From contig JBNKFQ010000078.1 of NCBI GenBank assembly GCA_050289385.1, forward strand, positions 1-15,810: a stretch of DNA of 15,810 nucleotides, written 5' to 3'. The position numbers and the translations under genes were made by a program. Below the pieces are notes generated by a model that saw only the letters and a program-made list of their open reading frames with translations, did no database searches and was not told where the DNA came from. Origin of the DNA: JBNKFQ01 sp050289385. Lineage in GTDB: Bacteria > Pseudomonadota > Gammaproteobacteria > Pseudomonadales > Porticoccaceae. Within the stretch, counting starts at the first letter, position 1. The number at the start of each line of letters is the position of its first letter. Positions 12,353 through 15,810 of this stretch are shown here, piece after piece.

Positions 12353-14689
12353 TTAATGATGAATATTAACCAGCGGTATCAAATTTTCCCGCGATTTCAT
12401 CTGCTTCTTCGCCAGGCTCATTAACCCCAGATAACCCGCAACGCACAAAGCCACCATCAATACAGACCAAAACAATGAACTCTGTGGATGCGCTGCAAAC
12501 GTGCCAAGCTGATAACACAGTACCGCAGCCGCGTAGGCAATTAGCGTATTCCAGCCCGCCGAGAAAAATGCCCAAAACCCGCCAGCTTCTTTATAAATCG
12601 CCCCCAGCGTCGCCACACACGGCATGTACAGCAAGACAAACAATATGTAGGAAAAAGCAGCTATGGCACTGCCAAACAACTGGTTCATCAAGGTTAGCGT
12701 GGAAAGCTCAACCTCCTGCTCCTGCGCACTGGTGGCCTGATCCGACAAATCACCCACAGCGATTCCCAGCGGGTCTGTCAGCATATCGCCAAGCCCGGCG
12801 AGATTGACAGGTACGGTTGCCAACCCTTCTTTAATCTGTTCCAAAGTACTCGCCGTATTGTCGACGCTTTGCCCTTCAGTCGCCATTGATGTGTAGAGCG
12901 CATCCAGCGTACCAACCACCACTTCCTTGGCAAACACGCCACTGAAAATTCCCACAGTAGCAGGCCAGTTTTCTTCCTTGACTCCCATTGGTGTGAACAT
13001 CGGGGTGATTTTCATGCCAATGACCGAAAGCACTGATTTTTCAGAATCCTGATTGCCGAAAGAGCCATCCGCACCAATAGAGTTGACAAAATTCAGCACA
13101 ATCACCACCGCCACAATAGCCTTGCCTGCCCGCAACATAAACCCTCGCAGACGATGCCATGTACTTAGCAGTACACCCTTGAGCGTGGGAACATGGTAGT
13201 TTGGCAACTCCATAATGAAGGGTGTCATTTCACGGTTCATCAACCGGTTTTTGATCAGAAAACCGGTACCAACTGCCAGCAGAATACCCAGCACGTAAAG
13301 GGCAAAAACGACATTCTGACCGCTGGTCGGGAAAAACACCGTGGCAAACAAAATATATACCGTCAGCCTGGCGCCACAGGACATAAACGGGGCCATTAAG
13401 GTCGTCAGCAGACGGTCATTGTGGCTGTCGAGCGTTCTGGCCGACATCACCGATGGAACGTTGCAACCAAAACCAACAATCAGTGGCACAAAAGATTTGC
13501 CGGGCAAACCCACAGATCGCATCAGGCGGTCAACGATAAAGGCAGCCCTGGCCATGTAGCCGGAGCCTTCCAGAAAGGACTGAAACAGAAACAATGTACC
13601 AATAACGGGAACAAAACTCGCCACCAACTGAACACCACCCCCGGCTCCATCGGCAATCAGCGCCGTCAACCAGTCAGGTGCGTGCAATGCCGTCAACCAC
13701 TGCCGGGGCAATTCCACAAACAGAGCGCCTGCGGTGATATCAAAAACGTCAATAAAAGCCCCGCCAAAATTGATGGTGAACATGAACATCAAATACATTA
13801 CAGAGAGGAACAGCGGGAAAGCGAACAGTCGATTCAGAAAAATACTGTCCAGACGGTCAGTCAACGTTGTGCCATGACCGGCGTCCCGGTACATTACGCC
13901 GTCTGTCACTTTAGCAATCCAATGGTAGCGGGCATTGATCAGCAGTTCTGCAGCATTACCACCCAACCGCTGCTCCAGCGACTCCACCGTGTTGGCAAGC
14001 TGTTGACGCACCTCCGGGGGAAACCGACCCAAAACGCCATCGTCCCGCTCCAGAACAGCGGTTGCCTGTAGACGATTACTGACAACAGTGCCGGTTTGTT
14101 TCCGTATTTCGGCTATCGCTTCTTCAACAGCAACACCCAAATTGACGGTTGCCTGCTCCTGGTAAGCATTTTTTTCTGCGTCCAGACGGTTGATAACCAC
14201 ATCCACCAACGTGCCCAGTCCCTCTTTGCGACTGGCAACAATGGGTACCACTGGTGTGCCAATATGCTTGGCCAATTCGTAAGGATCAATGTGAACACCT
14301 TGCTGGTGTGCGACATCCATCATGTTGAGGGCAACGATTACCGGCACACCGGCATCCAGCAGCTGGCTGGTAAGATACAATCCGCGCTCCAGGCTGGAGG
14401 CGTCAATAATATTGATCAACAGATCCGTGGACGATTCTTCCAGAATAAAGTTTTGCGCAATTTGCTGGTCAATGGAGTCATCTTCGTAGGAGACATGCAG
14501 GGAATAGGTGCCGGGTAAATCCACCACCTCGAACCGGGTTTCACCGTGACTGAAACTGCCGCTCTTTTTCTCGACTGTCACGCCTGACCAGTTCCCCACC
14601 TTCTGCCGGGCACCGGTCAAGCCATTGAACAACGTCGATTTGCCACTATTGGGGTTACCGATCAGGGCCAGGGTATAGGTTTTGTTCAA
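12353..14689 (-). CDS. feoB: FeoB, ferrous iron transport GTPase/permease
   Basis: FeoB imports Fe(II) across the inner membrane. The product has 778 residues, the usual length for the full protein. The N-terminal G domain carries G1 GNPNSGKST (11-19), the G2 threonine at 38 (GVTVE), G3 DLPG (57-60) and G4 NMMD (122-125). A helical GDI-like region follows (to about 270), then the permease with two Gate-type regions, including GSGYMARAAFIVDRLMR, GFGCNVPS with the conserved cysteine, and FMSCGARL with another conserved cysteine. The C-terminal part includes the AKEVVVGTL segment and the LLYMPCVATLG segment with a cysteine. feoA overlaps its start by 4 bases (ATGA). No feoC was found downstream. 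The operon is probably Fur-repressed through the box at 14952-14970. Confidence 0.98.
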   Translation of the reverse strand: MNKTYTLALIGNPNSGKSTLFNGLTGARQKVGNWSGVTVEKKSGSFSHGETRFEVVDLPGTYSLHVSYEDDSIDQQIAQNFILEESSTDLLINIIDASSLERGLYLTSQLLDAGVPVIVALNMMDVAHQQGVHIDPYELAKHIGTPVVPIVASRKEGLGTLVDVVINRLDAEKNAYQEQATVNLGVAVEEAIAEIRKQTGTVVSNRLQATAVLERDDGVLGRFPPEVRQQLANTVESLEQRLGGNAAELLINARYHWIAKVTDGVMYRDAGHGTTLTDRLDSIFLNRLFAFPLFLSVMYLMFMFTINFGGAFIDVFDITAGALFVELPRQWLTALHAPDWLTALIADGAGGGVQLVASFVPVIGTLFLFQSFLEGSGYMARAAFIVDRLMRSVGLPGKSFVPLIVGFGCNVPSVMSARTLDSHNDRLLTTLMAPFMSCGARLTVYILFATVFFPTSGQNVVFALYVLGILLAVGTGFLIKNRLMNREMTPFIMELPNYHVPTLKGVLLSTWHRLRGFMLRAGKAIVAVVIVLNFVNSIGADGSFGNQDSEKSVLSVIGMKITPMFTPMGVKEENWPATVGIFSGVFAKEVVVGTLDALYTSMATEGQSVDNTASTLEQIKEGLATVPVNLAGLGDMLTDPLGIAVGDLSDQATSAQEQEVELSTLTLMNQLFGSAIAAFSYILFVLLYMPCVATLGAIYKEAGGFWAFFSAGWNTLIAYAAAVLCYQLGTFAAHPQSSLFWSVLMVALCVAGYLGLMSLAKKQMKSRENLIPLVNIHH

Positions 14690-14928
14690 AGCCGTTCTAC
14701 CTCGATGTCACCCGCTTCGGCCCAGCGCAGGCTGAGGTGAAAGCCCCGCACCCGGATCTCCACAGGGTCGCCGAGCGGCGCCACATGCTGCACCTTGAAT
14801 TCCACACCGGGCGTCAGTCCCAGGCTCATCAGACGATTGCGATACTGCTGGTTCAGGCCATTAAACCGCAACACACGGGCGCTGCTGCCTACGTTCAGAT
14901 CTCTGAATACGGTTCTGGAATTGCTCAC
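14686..14928 (-). CDS. feoA: FeoA, small SH3-like partner of FeoB
   Basis: FeoA is a small cytoplasmic SH3-fold protein needed for FeoB activity. The 80-residue product has the family core RLMSLGLTPGVEF, then APLGDPVEIRVRGFHLSLR and a final strand with acidic end (GDIEVERL). The start is GTG at 14928, with AGG six bases upstream as a modest Shine-Dalgarno. The stop overlaps the feoB start by four bases, indicating translational coupling. It is the first gene of the operon under the Fur box at 14952-14970. Confidence 0.95.
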   Translation of the reverse strand: MSNSRTVFRDLNVGSSARVLRFNGLNQQYRNRLMSLGLTPGVEFKVQHVAPLGDPVEIRVRGFHLSLRWAEAGDIEVERL

Positions 14929-14951
14929 TGTGCGCCTGCGCTTTAATATCA

Positions 14952-14970
14952 GCTAATAAGAATCATTCGC
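14952..14970. promoter_or_regulatory. Fur box upstream of feoAB
   Basis: GCTAATAAGAATCATTCGC matches the 19-base Fur consensus GATAATGATAATCATTATC at 14 positions. It lies 24 bases before the feoA start. A possible promoter on the minus strand, TTGTTT (14991-14986) and AATGAT (14967-14962) with an 18-base spacer, would have its -10 inside the box, fitting repression by iron-loaded Fur. Site inferred from the consensus. Confidence 0.8.
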
Positions 14971-15131
14971 ATTTTACCCATTATGAAACAAAAATGGAAT
15001 GGCTGTTTTCAAGGGTTGCCAGGGCCTCTTGACATTTGGGCTATTGGTCGCCAGCGACACACCCCTTGACTTTTGCTTGCGTCGACCCCATTTTGCCCGG
15101 CGGTACTGACCTTGACGAAAAGGATAATGGC

Positions 15132-15488
15132 ATGCCTATCTACGAATACCTTTGTGACGCCTGCAGTCACAAACTGGAAGCTATACAGAAATTCAGCGAC
15201 GCCCCCTTGAAGAGCTGCCCCGAATGCAACGAAGACAGCCTGCGCAAGCTCGTTTCAGCAGCGGCCTTTCGACTGAAAGGTAGTGGTTGGTACGAAACCG
15301 ACTTCAAGGACAAGAACAAACAAAAAAACGTGACAGGGGATAAAGAGGCTCCCACGGATAACACAGAGGCCAGGTCCGGCGATAAAGAATCCACCAGCGG
15401 AGCTGGCAAGACCGATAAAAAACAGTCTGGGTCAAAAAAAGATTCTTCAAAGGCTAACGATACAAAAACAGGTAGCCCATCCGGTTAA
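15132..15488 (+). CDS. FmdB-family zinc-ribbon protein
   Basis: The 118-residue product opens MPIYEYLCDACSHKLE, the FmdB signature, and has two CxxC knuckles (C8/C11 and C29/C32) that would bind one zinc. The core ends at about residue 57 after KLVSAAAFRLKGSGWYETDFK. The remainder (about 58-118) is a low-complexity tail rich in Lys, Ser, Thr, Asp and Gly and is probably disordered. The start at ATG 15132 has a clear AAAGGA Shine-Dalgarno (15119-15124); an in-frame TTG at 15036 was rejected because it adds residues before the conserved start. The biochemical role of the family is not settled. In many gammaproteobacteria fmdB precedes aspS, but here a terminator and a convergent gene follow instead. 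Confidence 0.9.
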   Translation: MPIYEYLCDACSHKLEAIQKFSDAPLKSCPECNEDSLRKLVSAAAFRLKGSGWYETDFKDKNKQKNVTGDKEAPTDNTEARSGDKESTSGAGKTDKKQSGSKKDSSKANDTKTGSPSG

Positions 15489-15565
15489 GGAAGGTTCTCT
15501 TCGAGTGGGGATAATCCAGGAGTGATAATGGATAATGGGGTCAGGTCTATTGATAAAGTATTAAC

Positions 15566-15594
15566 AAAAACGGCCCGAGTTGCAGGCCGTTTTT
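15566..15594. terminator. Bidirectional terminator between fmdB and the convergent gene
   Basis: AAAAACGGCC (15566-15575) and GGCCGTTTTT (15585-15594) form a 10-bp stem with a 9-base loop. A T run follows on the plus strand and the paired A tract gives a T run on the minus strand. It fits as the end of both fmdB and the gene arriving from the right. Confidence 0.88.
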
Positions 15595-15717
15595 TATTGT
15601 TGTTCTATGAGTCCGCCGTCAACACAAGGCACTTGTCCATCACGCAACTTTAACGGCAGCATTGATATCAAACCCGCAGCAGTAGCCAGACACATATTTT
15701 CCTGAAAAATCTTACTT

Positions 15718-15810
15718 TTATTTACGCAACAAATTCAATGCCGCGCCAGTCATTGCCTGTATACCGGTTTTTATCGCCGGTTCTGCATCAGGAGCAAAAA
15801 ACGGCGAGTG
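15718..15810 (-). CDS. C-terminal fragment, likely M20-type amidohydrolase (5' part outside window)
   Basis: The minus strand is open from the window edge (15810) to TAA at 15718-15720 and encodes 30 residues beginning HSPFFAPDAEPAIKTG and ending AALNLLRK. A His-Ser-Pro motif followed by an acidic residue, an AxxxG helix start and an Ala/Leu-rich last helix is typical of the end of M20-family amidohydrolases/peptidases. Only the tail is visible, so the family call is tentative. About 120 bases separate it from the bidirectional terminator, which would serve it. Confidence 0.5.
   Translation of the reverse strand, partial: HSPFFAPDAEPAIKTGIQAMTGAALNLLRK

Noticed and set aside
15036..15131. 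TTG-initiated extension of the FmdB protein
   Set aside because: FmdB proteins start at MPIYEY; the Shine-Dalgarno is placed for ATG 15132.
15528..15653. 41-codon frame after fmdB with an AGGAG ribosome site
   Set aside because: It reads straight through the bidirectional terminator stem and has no protein-like character.

Overview
The window looks like a chromosomal segment of a polar-flagellated, probably marine gammaproteobacterium. The evidence is the pseudomonad-like order flgA-flgM-flgN-ycgR, a sodium-type (PomA/PomB-like) stator pair, the conserved leuS-lptE-holA block, feoAB and an FmdB-family gene. A Cellvibrionales/Pseudomonadales-like host is inferred from gene order and protein character only; no database search was possible.

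Layout. 1-2142 (+): the 3' end of flgA, then flgM and flgN behind a near-perfect sigma-28 (FliA) promoter, then a YcgR-type PilZ c-di-GMP receptor. 2186-3745 (-): a GGDEF diguanylate cyclase with an intact active site and I-site, convergent with ycgR. 4005-4946 (+): a single-pass membrane protein with a coiled coil and a C-terminal SPOR domain. 4981-6764 (-): motB/pomB and motA/pomA, with a sigma-28 promoter at 6894-6921. Together these form a motility and c-di-GMP neighbourhood holding anti-sigma factor, export chaperone, stator, brake and cyclase.

6765-7442 is a structured intergenic region. It holds the motAB promoter, several palindromes, two hairpins ending in a very strong terminator with no recognisable gene in front of it (candidate small RNA), and a pair of inverted heptamer arrays around a 12-mer repeat. 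7443-11803 (+) is leuS-lptE-holA, carrying envelope and replication housekeeping genes. A 12-copy perfect heptamer array starts on the leuS stop codon, and a second short array sits just before lptE. The heptamers in all arrays fit one pattern, GTC-N-N-A-N, when read on the appropriate strand.

11804-12352 contains no intact gene. It holds what looks like a decayed coding remnant on the + strand and the feoB terminator. 12353-14928 (-) is feoA-feoB, ferrous iron uptake, under a clear Fur box. 15132-15488 (+) is an FmdB-family zinc-ribbon gene. A bidirectional terminator follows, then the 3' end of a convergent gene resembling an M20-type amidohydrolase, cut by the window edge.

No CRISPR array, intact insertion sequence, tRNA, rRNA or obvious new defence system was found. 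The least explained parts are the heptamer repeat family around leuS, the orphan terminator/small RNA candidate, and the SPOR protein between the cyclase and the stator genes.
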